From NCBI RefSeq assembly GCF_023499255.1, contig NZ_CP092183.1, positions 4,150,501-4,214,500 of the forward strand: DNA of 64,000 nt, given 5' to 3'. The translations under genes were made by a program, and so were the position numbers. Shown here piece by piece: positions 42,934 to 51,023 of this stretch. Each line of letters opens with the position of its first letter. Within the stretch, counting starts at the first letter, position 1. The DNA comes from Couchioplanes caeruleus. GTDB taxonomy: Bacteria; Actinomycetota; Actinomycetes; Mycobacteriales; Micromonosporaceae. The notes beneath the pieces were generated by a model. The model had not been told where the DNA came from. It was given only the letters and a program-made list of their open reading frames with translations, and made no database searches.

Positions 42934-43364
42934 CCCTCCGCCGCGGCGGCCGCCGGGTGAGAACGGTCACCCGGGCGGCCCCCGGCCACCGTACGGTGAT
43001 CGACTTCCCCTAGCGTCGACAGCAGAACGCCCGGTCCTCCGTGCCGCCCGCACAATCGGCGATGCAGAGCGAGTGACCGCCCGTGGCGGGGCCCGTCCCA
43101 CAAGGACGAGCTCCGCCATGTCTGCTTTCCGGGCTCGCGTCACTACACCGCGTGATTACTGCAATCAGTACGAAGCGTTGCCGTGACCCACACCACAAAA
43201 CGGATTTTTGGTGCCGTTCACGCGCCTTCGCCGGAATATGTGGGCCGGGTGGGACGGTTGTGGTTGCGGAGCGGGTGCCCCCGAACCGGTCGTATTGACG
43301 CTGAGTTAGCAATAGCTACATTTAGGGCATACCGCTGCTGACTCACCGTGTTGAAAGGCTCCCG
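42934..43364. other. Long non-coding region before the SpeD-like gene
   Basis: 431 nt without a credible plus-strand gene. The second half is AT-richer. TTGACG (43295-43300), a 16-bp spacer and TACATT (43317-43322) form a promoter about 40 nt before the ATG, and AAAGG is the ribosome site. TAGC-AATA-GCTA overlaps the spacer. The rest of the region is unexplained. Confidence 0.45.
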
Positions 43365-43715
43365 ATGCTGGACTTCAAGGACCTCGCCCCGGCCATCACC
43401 CGCCAGCGCATGGTCGTCGAGGGGTACCCGACGTTCGTCATCACCGACGAGCACATCAAGGACTACCTGAGCCGGCTCTCCGTCGTGACGGACATGGTCA
43501 CGCTCATCGAGCCGGTCACGCACGTGAGCGAGCTGTACGGCTGGGCCGGCTGGGTCCACTGGGAGACCTCGGGCGCCCACTTCTACTCGTGGGAGCGCCC
43601 GCTGTCGTTCTTCAGCGTGGACATCTACACCTGCAAGCCGTTCGACCCGCAGGCCGTCCTCGACTTCACCCGGGAGTACTTCCGCACCACCGAGCTCGTG
43701 GCCAAGGAGTTCTGA
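43365..43715 (+). CDS. SpeD-like pyruvoyl-dependent decarboxylase homologue
   Basis: A 116-residue protein. EPVTHVSELYGWAGWVHWE, TSGAHFYSWE and FFSVDIYTCKPFDPQAVL line up with the small bacterial AdoMet decarboxylase (SpeD/SpeH) fold, in which a Ser before ...HTWPE becomes the pyruvoyl group and a later TC Cys is catalytic. Here Ser69 (7 residues before W76) and Cys90 fit. The residue where T. maritima SpeD has His68 is Tyr74, and the residue before the Ser is Thr, not Glu. Some SpeD homologues have become ornithine or arginine decarboxylases, so the substrate may not be AdoMet. It lies 3 nt before a GNAT-like gene. Confidence 0.7.
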   Translation: MLDFKDLAPAITRQRMVVEGYPTFVITDEHIKDYLSRLSVVTDMVTLIEPVTHVSELYGWAGWVHWETSGAHFYSWERPLSFFSVDIYTCKPFDPQAVLDFTREYFRTTELVAKEF

Positions 43716-43718
43716 GCC

Positions 43719-44507
43719 GTGGCCCGCTACGACCTCGCCCCCGGCGCCGCCGCCCGGGCCGTCGCCGGCTTCCTCGGCGGCCTCCCCGCGGACCGGCTCC
43801 CCGCCGATGGCCGCTTCCTCGCCGTGTTCGTCGCCGACGGTGACCCGCTCGCCGACGTCGCCCGGCACGTCGAACGGACCGTGTTCGAGGCGGCCTTCGG
43901 CAACGACGAGGCCGTGATGACCGCCGAGTACGGCCCGTACGAGAGCGACAGCCTCTTCGTCCTCGTGATGGACCGGGAGCGGGCCGTCCCCGCCGGCGCC
44001 GCCCGGATCATCGACGGCCGCGGCAAGACGATCGACGACGCGCCCCGCCACATCGGCGTGGACACCGCCGCCATCGTCGCCGCGCACGGGCTCGGCTCCG
44101 GCCGCATCTGGGACTGCGCGGTGGCCGCCGTGCTGCCCGGGTACCGCGGGCGCGGATCGGCGCTCGAGGTCAGCAGCCTGCTCTACCGCACGTACCTGCT
44201 CGCCGGGGTGCAGGCGGGCGTCGAGCACTCGACGTCCATGCTGGACTGCTCGGCGTACCGCAACTTCCAGCTGCTCGGCGTGCCGATGCGGGCGCTGGCC
44301 GGCTCGGGCCCGTTCCCGTACCTGGGGTCACCCGAGAACTACGCCGTGTACATGCACTTCCCGGACATCGTCGCGTCCGTGGCCGCGCAGGCGCGCGCAC
44401 TGGCCGGAACAGACACCCCGCAGGCTCGCGCCGGCGCGCTGGCCTCGCACATGGTCGCCACGGGCGAGGGGATCGACGACCGCATCCTGCTGGCCGTACG
44501 GCGCTGA
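43719..44507 (+). CDS. GNAT-fold N-acyltransferase-like protein
   Basis: A 262-residue protein. FEAAFGNDEAVMTAEYGPYES and LFVLVMDRERAVPAGAARII look like the N-terminal strands of GNAT or autoinducer-synthase folds. WDCAVAAVLPGYRGRGSALEVSSLL contains the acyl-CoA-binding R/QxxGxG/A-like loop (YRGRGSAL). LDCSAYRNFQLLGVP and GPFPYLGSPENYAVYM follow. AAGGAG is 8 nt before the GTG, within the end of the SpeD-like gene, so the two are coupled. Likely acylates the amine made by the decarboxylase; this is inference. Confidence 0.6.
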   Translation: MARYDLAPGAAARAVAGFLGGLPADRLPADGRFLAVFVADGDPLADVARHVERTVFEAAFGNDEAVMTAEYGPYESDSLFVLVMDRERAVPAGAARIIDGRGKTIDDAPRHIGVDTAAIVAAHGLGSGRIWDCAVAAVLPGYRGRGSALEVSSLLYRTYLLAGVQAGVEHSTSMLDCSAYRNFQLLGVPMRALAGSGPFPYLGSPENYAVYMHFPDIVASVAAQARALAGTDTPQARAGALASHMVATGEGIDDRILLAVRR

Positions 44508-44615
44508 GCCGCCGCGTTACCCGATCGACGCGTTTTGGCTGCCGGAGGCCGGGGTACCGACCGTGGAACCGGAGCGGGCGGGCGCCGGAACGGGCAATGA
44601 CTTGGGGGATGACCG

Positions 44616-45590
44616 ATGCGGACACTGGGCGGGCGGTACCAGCTCGTACAGCGCATCGGGATCGGTGGCATGTCGGAGGTGTGGCGGGGGCACGACCGCG
44701 TGCTCGACCGGCCGGTCGCCGTCAAGATCATGGCTCCCGCGCTGGAAGGGACGCTCGGTGACAGCAGCGTCGAGCTCGTGCGCACCGAGGCCCGGTCCGC
44801 GGCGCGGCTCGCGCACCCCAACGTCGCCGGCGTGCACGACTTCGGCACCTCACCGTCGCCGGGGCGCGAGGTCCCGTACATCGTCATGGAGCTGGTGAAC
44901 GGGCAGACGCTCGCCGAGCACCTGACCGCCGGCCGGCTCGACTGGCGCATCGCCGTACGCATCTGCGCCGAGGTCGCGGCCGCCCTGGCCGCCGCACACG
45001 CGGAGCAGGTCGTGCACCGCGACATCAAGCCGGCCAACATCATGCTGACGCCCTCCGGGGCGAAGGTCCTGGACTTCGGCATCGCGGCCGCCGCCGGCAG
45101 CCACGACCCGGACCCCGACGGCCCCGTCATGGGTACGCCCGCCTACGTCGCCCCGGAACGGTTCGAGGGCCTGCCCGCGACCCCGGCGTCCGACATGTAC
45201 TCCCTCGGCGTGCTGCTTTACCACTGCCTCTCCGGGCGCCTGCCCTGGCGCGCCGAGTCGGGCACGGCCCTGGTGCACGCCCAGCGCCACGACCACCCCG
45301 ACCCGCTGCCCGACATCCCCGGTCTCGCCCCCGAGGTGCTCGACCTCTGCTCCCGCTGCCTCGACCGCGACCCCGCCGAACGCCCGACCGCGCTGGTCGC
45401 GGCGCTGCTGCTGGCCGAGGCCGTGGACGCGCGCGTCTACGTCCCGCTGATGGACCTCGGGCCGCGGACGCCCCGGCCGTCCGCGGTGTCACCGTGGGAC
45501 GAGCGCGCCGCCGAGGCCCCGACCGACGTGGCGATGCCGTTCGACGACGAGACGTACCACGACCTGCCCGGCGGCCGGCACCGCGCCTGA
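44616..45590 (+). CDS. Soluble Hanks-type Ser/Thr protein kinase
   Basis: A 324-residue kinase. P-loop GIGGMSEVWRG (~14-24), VAVK Lys (~36), catalytic loop HRDIKPANIM (~134), DFGIAAAAG (Mg loop), GTPAYVAPERFEG (P+1) and SDMYSLGVLLYHCLSGRLPW are all intact, so it should be active. It lacks the transmembrane helix and PASTA domains of PknB; a short acidic, Pro-rich tail of ~45 residues ends the protein. It follows the GNAT-like gene after 108 nt and converges with the Usp gene. Targets unknown. Confidence 0.92.
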   Translation: MRTLGGRYQLVQRIGIGGMSEVWRGHDRVLDRPVAVKIMAPALEGTLGDSSVELVRTEARSAARLAHPNVAGVHDFGTSPSPGREVPYIVMELVNGQTLAEHLTAGRLDWRIAVRICAEVAAALAAAHAEQVVHRDIKPANIMLTPSGAKVLDFGIAAAAGSHDPDPDGPVMGTPAYVAPERFEGLPATPASDMYSLGVLLYHCLSGRLPWRAESGTALVHAQRHDHPDPLPDIPGLAPEVLDLCSRCLDRDPAERPTALVAALLLAEAVDARVYVPLMDLGPRTPRPSAVSPWDERAAEAPTDVAMPFDDETYHDLPGGRHRA

Positions 45591-45601
45591 GGGCCCGGCC
45601 G

Positions 45602-46468
45602 TCAGCCGCTGCGCGGGACGACGATCACCGGCCGGCGCGCCCGGCGTACCAGCCGGGCCGAGACCCCGCCCAGCAGCACCCGGCGCGCCGGGCCGTAGCC
45701 GCGGGAGCCGCAGAACAGCACGTCCACGTCGGTCAGCTCGCTCAGCTGGTCGACGACGTCGCCGGTGAGGATCTCCCAGTCGACGCCGGCGTCCTTGACC
45801 GAGCCGGCCGCCCGCGACAGCGCCTGCTCGTACGTCTCCCGTGCGGTGTCGAGGAACGCGTGCTCGGCGTCCTGACCGACGAGGAACGGCAGCGTCGCGT
45901 CGGCGTCGGCCACGACCGTGTAGAGCCGCAGCGCGGTGCCCGTACGGGCGGCGACCCGGGCCGCCGTCTCGAGTGCCGCCCGGCCGTCCGGGGTGTCGAC
46001 GTACGCGACGCCGACGCGGCCCAGGGTGCCCGGCGCGACGTCCATGCCCGACGGCGCCACCGCGACCGGGCACATGCTGCCCGCCAGCAGCCGGTCGGCG
46101 GTGCTGCCCGCGAACAGCCGGTGCCGTGGCCCGGAGCGGCCGGAACCCACCACGATGGTCTCCGCGCCCAGCTCCTCGGCGAGGTCGTGCAGGCCGTGCG
46201 CCGCCGACGTGGACGACACCAGGCGGTACTCCACCTCGCCGCCTTCGGGCAGCACCGACCGGGCGTCGTCGAGCACCGCCTCGGCCGCCCGGTGCCGGTC
46301 GGCCACCCATTCCGCGTCCACCCGCCCCGAACCGAGCGCGGAGGGCGCGGGGTGCACCACCGCCACGACCAGCGGTGCGCCCAGCACGGACGCGGCCCAC
46401 CGGCCCAGCGCGAGCGCGTCGTGGCCCGACTCGCTGCCGTCCACGCCCACGATCACCGGCGGCGTCAC
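45602..46468 (-). CDS. Tandem universal stress protein (UspA x2)
   Basis: A 288-residue protein with two Usp domains. Domain 1 has VIVGVDGSESGHDAL and the ATP-binding GSGRSGPRHRLFAGSTADRLL (G2xG9xGS/T pattern, ~110-130). Domain 2 has VGVAYVDTPDGRAAL and GSRGYGPARRVLLGGVSARLV, a weaker ATP site. The ATG overlaps the stop of the amino-acid permease gene (4 nt), so the two are coexpressed. Such pairs are common, with Usp thought to modulate the transporter under stress. Confidence 0.9.
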   Translation of the reverse strand: MTPPVIVGVDGSESGHDALALGRWAASVLGAPLVVAVVHPAPSALGSGRVDAEWVADRHRAAEAVLDDARSVLPEGGEVEYRLVSSTSAAHGLHDLAEELGAETIVVGSGRSGPRHRLFAGSTADRLLAGSMCPVAVAPSGMDVAPGTLGRVGVAYVDTPDGRAALETAARVAARTGTALRLYTVVADADATLPFLVGQDAEHAFLDTARETYEQALSRAAGSVKDAGVDWEILTGDVVDQLSELTDVDVLFCGSRGYGPARRVLLGGVSARLVRRARRPVIVVPRSG

Positions 46469-47928
46469 GGCTGTTCACCGTCCTCGCGCGCCCAGCTCGG
46501 CGTCCCGGTGGCGTTCTCCCGGCGCAGCCGCGAGTTGCGGTACCCGTACAGGAAATAGATGGCCATGCCGACGACGAGCCAGACCACGAACCGGATCCAG
46601 GTCGCCAGCGGCAGATCCGCCATCAGGTAGACCGCGAAGGCCACGCCGAGGATGGGCAGCACCGGCGACCACGGCACCCGGTAGGGCCGCGGCATCTCCG
46701 GCCGGGTCCGGCGCAGGATGATCACGCCGATGTTGACCAGCACGAACGCGAAGAGGGTGCCGATGTTGACGAGCTTCACGATCTCGGAGAGCGGCACCAG
46801 CGCCGCCAGGATCGCGATGAGCACGCCGAGGATGATGGTGAGTCGCGCCGGGGTGCCGTACCGCTGGTTGACCGTGGCGAGCCGCCGGGGGAGCAGGCCG
46901 TCGCGGCACATCGCGAAGAAGATGCGGGTCTGGCCGTACATGATGACCAGGACCACGCTCGTGATGGCGACGACCGCCCCCAGCGCGAGGATGGCCGCGG
47001 CCCAGCCGATGCCGGCGCCCTGGTCCAGGGCGGCGGCGAGCGGGGCGTCGGTGCTCTCCAGCTGCTGCGGGGTGGCGACCCCGATCGCGCCGACCGCGGT
47101 GAGGACGTAGAACAGCGTGCAGATCAGCAGCGACCCGATGATGGCCAGCGGCAGGTCCTTGCCGGGGTTGCGGGCCTCCTCGCTGCCGGTGGAGACCGCG
47201 TCGAACCCGATGTACGCGAAGAAGATGATCGCTGCCGCCGCGGTCACTCCGTCGATGCCGTGCGGGATGAACGGCTGGAAGTTGCCGGTGCCGAAGTTGA
47301 TGAACGCCACCACGATGAAGAACAGCAGGACGGTCAGCTTCACGGCCACCATGACCAGGTTGACCCGGGCGCTCTCGGTGACGCCGCGGCACAGCAGCAG
47401 CGTGATCGCCAGGACGATGAAGACCGCCGGCAGGTTGAAGACGCCGCCGTCCTCGGGGGACTTGGCGATGGCGTCCGGCAGGGTGTAGCCGAACGCCGCG
47501 TCCAGGAACGCGTTGAGGTTGCCGCCCCAGCCGACCGCGATCGCGGCCACGGAGACGCCGTACTCGAGGATCAGGTCCCACCCGATGACCCACGCGACGA
47601 TCTCGCCCAGGGTCGCGTACGTGTAGGTGTAGGCGCTGCCGGAGACCGGGATCGACGACGCCAGCTCGGCATAGGACAGCGCGGAGAACGCGCAGGCCAC
47701 GGCGGCCAGCACGAACGACAGGATCACCGCCGGCCCGGCCGTCCCGGCGCCCTCGCCGATGACGACGAAGATGCCGGTGCCGATGATCGCACCGACGCCC
47801 ATGGCGGTCAGCTGCAGCGGGCCGACCGCCTTCTTCAGGCCGTGGCCCTCCTCGGCGGTCTCGGTGATCAGGGACCGTACGTCCCTGATGGCGAATACTC
47901 CTGGTCTCCGACCGGAACTGGTTGCCAT
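46465..47928 (-). CDS. Amino-acid permease, APC superfamily (CAT-type)
   Basis: A 487-residue transporter with 12 or more membrane helices. GVGAIIGTGIFVVIGEGAG is the unwound TM1 substrate site (GxGxGGxG-like). SALSYAELASSIPVSGSAY is TM3, FFAYIGFDAVSTGSEEARNP is TM6-7, and GQTRIFFAMCRDGLLPRRL is TM8-9. This is the cationic amino acid transporter (YfnA/CAT) pattern. I start at ATG 47928, preceded by GGAGGGTGGGCC; an in-frame ATG 10 codons upstream has no ribosome site. Confidence 0.9.
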   Translation of the reverse strand: MATSSGRRPGVFAIRDVRSLITETAEEGHGLKKAVGPLQLTAMGVGAIIGTGIFVVIGEGAGTAGPAVILSFVLAAVACAFSALSYAELASSIPVSGSAYTYTYATLGEIVAWVIGWDLILEYGVSVAAIAVGWGGNLNAFLDAAFGYTLPDAIAKSPEDGGVFNLPAVFIVLAITLLLCRGVTESARVNLVMVAVKLTVLLFFIVVAFINFGTGNFQPFIPHGIDGVTAAAAIIFFAYIGFDAVSTGSEEARNPGKDLPLAIIGSLLICTLFYVLTAVGAIGVATPQQLESTDAPLAAALDQGAGIGWAAAILALGAVVAITSVVLVIMYGQTRIFFAMCRDGLLPRRLATVNQRYGTPARLTIILGVLIAILAALVPLSEIVKLVNIGTLFAFVLVNIGVIILRRTRPEMPRPYRVPWSPVLPILGVAFAVYLMADLPLATWIRFVVWLVVGMAIYFLYGYRNSRLRRENATGTPSWAREDGEQP

Positions 47929-48165
47929 GGCCCACCCTCCATCGATCGCCGTTGTCACCGTCGCGTCCCCGCGCGGCCGGCCGCAAGATGATCTGCGTTA
48001 TCTGGCTAACTTGCTCGCTGCGGTTGCTGAACCGGCGTCGCGATGGGTGATCGCCGGCGCACTGCCTGTCCGCCCGGTGACGGCTTTCGTGCGCCAGCCT
48101 GCGAGGTGGGCCCGCGGCGTTGTACCGTGAGGCCGACGGGCAGCGATCTTCTACAGGCGGTAGGC

Positions 48166-48516
48166 ATGGGCGAGGCCGTGATGACCACCCGGCGCCAGGC
48201 GGACGGCGCCATCGTGGTCGACGTGCGCGGCACGCTCGACGCGGCCACGGTCGACGCGCTGCGCCAGGCGCTGGTCAGCACGCTGCACAGCGACCGGCCG
48301 CTCACGATGATCGTCGACCTCACGTTCGTCACGTTCATGGACTCCATGGGCGTCGGCGCGCTGGTCGCCGGCTACAACGCGGCCCGCGAGACCGGCACCC
48401 GCTTCGTGCTGCGCAACCCCAGCGAGTTCGTGCACCGCCAGCTGCGCGTCACCGGCCTCGCCGACATGTTCGGCCTGCCGGCCGCGGCCCCGGGCCCGCA
48501 GACGTACACCCCCTGA
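48166..48516 (+). CDS. STAS-domain anti-sigma factor antagonist
   Basis: A protein of about 116 residues. GAIVVDVRGTLDAATVDALRQ and LTMIVDLTFVTFMDSMGVGALV are the STAS core; the Ser in DSMG is the site phosphorylated by anti-sigma kinases in SpoIIAA-type proteins. No cognate anti-sigma kinase is adjacent, so its partner is elsewhere. The start is uncertain between ATG 48166 (AGGCGGTAGGC upstream) and ATG 48181. Confidence 0.82.
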   Translation: MGEAVMTTRRQADGAIVVDVRGTLDAATVDALRQALVSTLHSDRPLTMIVDLTFVTFMDSMGVGALVAGYNAARETGTRFVLRNPSEFVHRQLRVTGLADMFGLPAAAPGPQTYTP

Positions 48517-48532
48517 CCGCCCGCCGAGCGGT

Positions 48533-48538
48533 TAAGGT
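48533..48538 (+). promoter_or_regulatory. -10 box TAAGGT, leaderless esterase gene
   Basis: TAAGGT is followed by 6 nt (TCCGTC) and ATG 48545. No Shine-Dalgarno is present, so the transcript probably begins on the ATG. Confidence 0.5.
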
Positions 48539-48544
48539 TCCGTC

Positions 48545-49537
48545 ATGGAACCGTCGGCCGGGTCGTGGTGCGGGACCACCGAGGTCTGCTTCCGGCTGCG
48601 CGACCCCGACCACCGGCTGACATCCGTACGGCTGGAGTCCGGCGTCGTCCAGGGAGACCTGCGCTACCGCGAGGACACCCGCACCTGGGAGCTGCTCCTG
48701 CCCCGCCCGCCCGCGCACCGCATCGAGTACCGGCTCGCGCTGGGCCACCCCGACGGCAGCAGCGAGACCGGCGACCACTCGGTGCTGTGCTGCCCCGGCT
48801 ACGCCGAGCCGGAATGGGTGCACCTTCCCGCCGCCGACGGCCAGTGGCGCGACCTCTACCTGCCACTGCCGGCCGTGCACGGCGAGATGGCCGCCCGCAT
48901 CTGGTCACCGGCCACGCCCACCGACCGGGTCCTGGTCGCGCACGACGGGCCCGACTTCCATCGGTACGGCGAACTCGGCCACTACACCGCCGCGATGATC
49001 GAGGCGGGGCGCGTGCCGCCGTACCACCTGGTGCTGCTGCCCGCGGGTGACCGGCTCGAGTGGTATTCCGCCAGTCCCGCGTACGCCCGGGCACTCGCCC
49101 ACGACGTGCTCCCGGCGATCGCCGCCGAGCTGGGCACCGACCGGCCCGTCATCGGCGCCGGCGCCAGCCTCGGCGCGCTGGCGATGCTGCACGCCCAGCG
49201 CCGCCACCCGGAGGCCTTCGCCGGCCTGCTCCTGCACTCCGGGAGCTTCTTCCGGCCCCGGCACGACCGCCAGGAGTCCGGATTCCGCCGCTACCTGCGC
49301 ATCGTCCGCTTCACCGGCCGCGTCGTCCGCGACCGCGAAGGTCCCGCCGTGCCGATCGCCATGACATGCGGCACCGTGGAGGAGAACCTCGCCAACAACC
49401 GGGAGATGGCGCGTGCACTGACGGATCAGGGGTATGCGGTGGACTTCGCCGAGGTGCCGGACGCCCACAACTGGACCGCCTGGCGGGACGCACTCGACCC
49501 GCATCTGACCGCGCTGCTGCAGAAGGTGTTCAACTAA
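48545..49537 (+). CDS. Enterochelin-esterase-like alpha/beta hydrolase
   Basis: A 330-residue protein. An N-terminal Ig-like/E-set domain (EVCFRLRDPDHRLTSVRLE...RIEYRLALGHPDG) precedes an esterase domain of the Fes/Ag85-like class. The nucleophile is the Ser of GAGASLGALAML (~208), and the acid/His pair is in VDFAEVPDAHNWTAWR (His ~312). No signal peptide. The next gene, 12 nt downstream, is an ATP-grasp ligase with its own strong ribosome site. Together they could make and cleave an ester or amide; the substrate is unknown. Confidence 0.83.
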   Translation: MEPSAGSWCGTTEVCFRLRDPDHRLTSVRLESGVVQGDLRYREDTRTWELLLPRPPAHRIEYRLALGHPDGSSETGDHSVLCCPGYAEPEWVHLPAADGQWRDLYLPLPAVHGEMAARIWSPATPTDRVLVAHDGPDFHRYGELGHYTAAMIEAGRVPPYHLVLLPAGDRLEWYSASPAYARALAHDVLPAIAAELGTDRPVIGAGASLGALAMLHAQRRHPEAFAGLLLHSGSFFRPRHDRQESGFRRYLRIVRFTGRVVRDREGPAVPIAMTCGTVEENLANNREMARALTDQGYAVDFAEVPDAHNWTAWRDALDPHLTALLQKVFN

Positions 49538-49549
49538 GAGGAGGCGCCC

Positions 49550-50785
49550 ATGGCCGACGTCGAGCACACCATCGGACTTCTGCTCGGAACCGAGGACGAC
49601 TGGCCGCGGGCGTACGAGGCGCTGCTGCGCCGCGTCGGCGTGATCACCGACGACGCCGGCCGCAGCCACCGCACCCGCAGCGTCCGCGTCACCATCGAAC
49701 CCTTCAACCTGCGCGCCAGACCCCAGCACGACCTGGTCATCGACCGGCTCGCGTACTGGTACTACCACCCGCGCGAATGGCTGAAGAAGGCCGCGCTGAT
49801 GGACGACGTGTACCTGCTGAACAGCCCGTTCACCTTCCAGTCGATGGAGAAGCACGCCGCGTACTGCGCGATGATCCGGCTCGGCCTCAAGGTGCCCGAG
49901 ACGGTGCTGGTGCCGTTCAAGAACCCGCTCGACAACTCGCGGTACGCGTACACCTCGTCGCGCTACAACCAGCCGTTCGACCTCGAGGCGCTCGCCGAGA
50001 CCGTCGGGTACCCGATGTTCATGAAGCCGTACGACGGCGGCGCGTGGGTCGGCGTCTCCAAGATCCGCAACCCGGCGGAGCTGCACGCGGCGTACGACGC
50101 CTCCGGCGAGCGGCTCATGCACCTGCAGGCGTCGGTCGAGGACTACGACGTCTTCGCCCGGTCGCTGACCATCGGCCCCGAGACGATGGTCATGAAGTTC
50201 CGTCCCGACCTGCCCATGCACGAGCGCTACGCCGTCGACCACAACTTCCTCGGCGAACGCGTCGGCGACGAGGTCGTCACCATCTCCCGCCTGGTCAACG
50301 CGTTCTTCCGCTGGGAGTTCAACTCCTGCGAGTCGCTGGTCAAGGGCGACGACGTGTACCCCATCGACTACGCCAACGCCTGCCCGGACGTGGCGGTGAC
50401 GTCGTTGCACTACTACTTCCCGTGGGCGATGGCGGCGCTGCTGCGCTGGACGGTCTTCTGCGTGGTGACGGACCGCAAACCGCGCCTCGACATGGATTCG
50501 GCCGCGTACTTCGCCATCGGCGACGACGCCTCCCTGCCGTACGAGGAGAAGCTGCGGCTCTACCGTCAGCTGGCCGACGACTACTTCGAGACCGAGAAGT
50601 ACGAGGAGTTCTGCGAGAAACACCTGTCCCACATCGACGAGATGGTGCACGGGTGGATCGGATCGCCGGAGTTCCGGTCGCTGCTCTCCGAGACGGTCCG
50701 GGCGATGTACCCGCCGCACGAGCACGAGCGGTTCCTGGGGCACTTCGGCGGGCTCATCGACGCGTGGCTGCGCGACAACGCCTGA
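49550..50785 (+). CDS. ATP-grasp ligase of unknown substrate
   Basis: A 411-residue protein. The N-terminal part (DLVIDRLAYWYYHPREWLKKAALMDD, NSPFTFQSMEKHAAYCAMIRLGLKVPET) matches the pre-ATP-grasp pattern of RimK/PurK-like ligases. VGYPMFMKPYDGGAWVGVSKI is the phosphate-binding strand and loop (~150-170). LVKGDDVYPIDYANACPD supplies the Asp/Asn metal ligands. Family members join a carboxylate to an amine or thiol through an acyl phosphate. AGAGGAGG precedes the ATG. It is coupled to the esterase gene. Confidence 0.8.
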   Translation: MADVEHTIGLLLGTEDDWPRAYEALLRRVGVITDDAGRSHRTRSVRVTIEPFNLRARPQHDLVIDRLAYWYYHPREWLKKAALMDDVYLLNSPFTFQSMEKHAAYCAMIRLGLKVPETVLVPFKNPLDNSRYAYTSSRYNQPFDLEALAETVGYPMFMKPYDGGAWVGVSKIRNPAELHAAYDASGERLMHLQASVEDYDVFARSLTIGPETMVMKFRPDLPMHERYAVDHNFLGERVGDEVVTISRLVNAFFRWEFNSCESLVKGDDVYPIDYANACPDVAVTSLHYYFPWAMAALLRWTVFCVVTDRKPRLDMDSAAYFAIGDDASLPYEEKLRLYRQLADDYFETEKYEEFCEKHLSHIDEMVHGWIGSPEFRSLLSETVRAMYPPHEHERFLGHFGGLIDAWLRDNA

Positions 50786-51011
50786 TCCGCCTGGCCCGGG
50801 TGGCGGGCCGCCGCGGGGCTTCGGTCCCGCGGCCTCGTCCCCCCCTGTCCGCCTCCTGACGCAGGGTTGGCCGGACCCTCCAGCGACTTGTCGGACCACC
50901 GCTGCCTTGTCGCTGGGCGCGGCCGTCGCCTTCCGCCGGGTCTCGTTCCGGTGTGAGCGTCGTCCCTGCGCGGGGCGGGCGGGGAGCGGGGGAATTGTCG
51001 GAGGGTCGGCC

Positions 51012-51017
51012 TAGAGT
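51012..51017 (+). promoter_or_regulatory. -10 box TAGAGT, leaderless DUF5990-like gene
   Basis: TAGAGT, 6 nt, then GTG 51024. No ribosome site. The 240 nt upstream hold no gene. Confidence 0.5.
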
Positions 51018-51023
51018 TCAGGC

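Noticed and set aside
43010..43312. Minus-strand frame ending in a Cys-rich tail (HSLCIADCAGGTEDRAFCC), considered as a RiPP precursor
   Set aside because: The upstream part has poor codon bias, no ribosome site or plausible start close to the tail, and no lanthipeptide, lasso or radical-SAM enzyme gene lies nearby.
43719..44507. Calling the GNAT-like protein an acyl-homoserine-lactone synthase
   Set aside because: General fold resemblance only; I could not place the conserved LuxI residues, so I kept the broader acyltransferase label.
45602..47928. Usp and permease as a two-gene stress module of special interest
   Set aside because: The overlap is real but such pairing is common; not reported as a finding.
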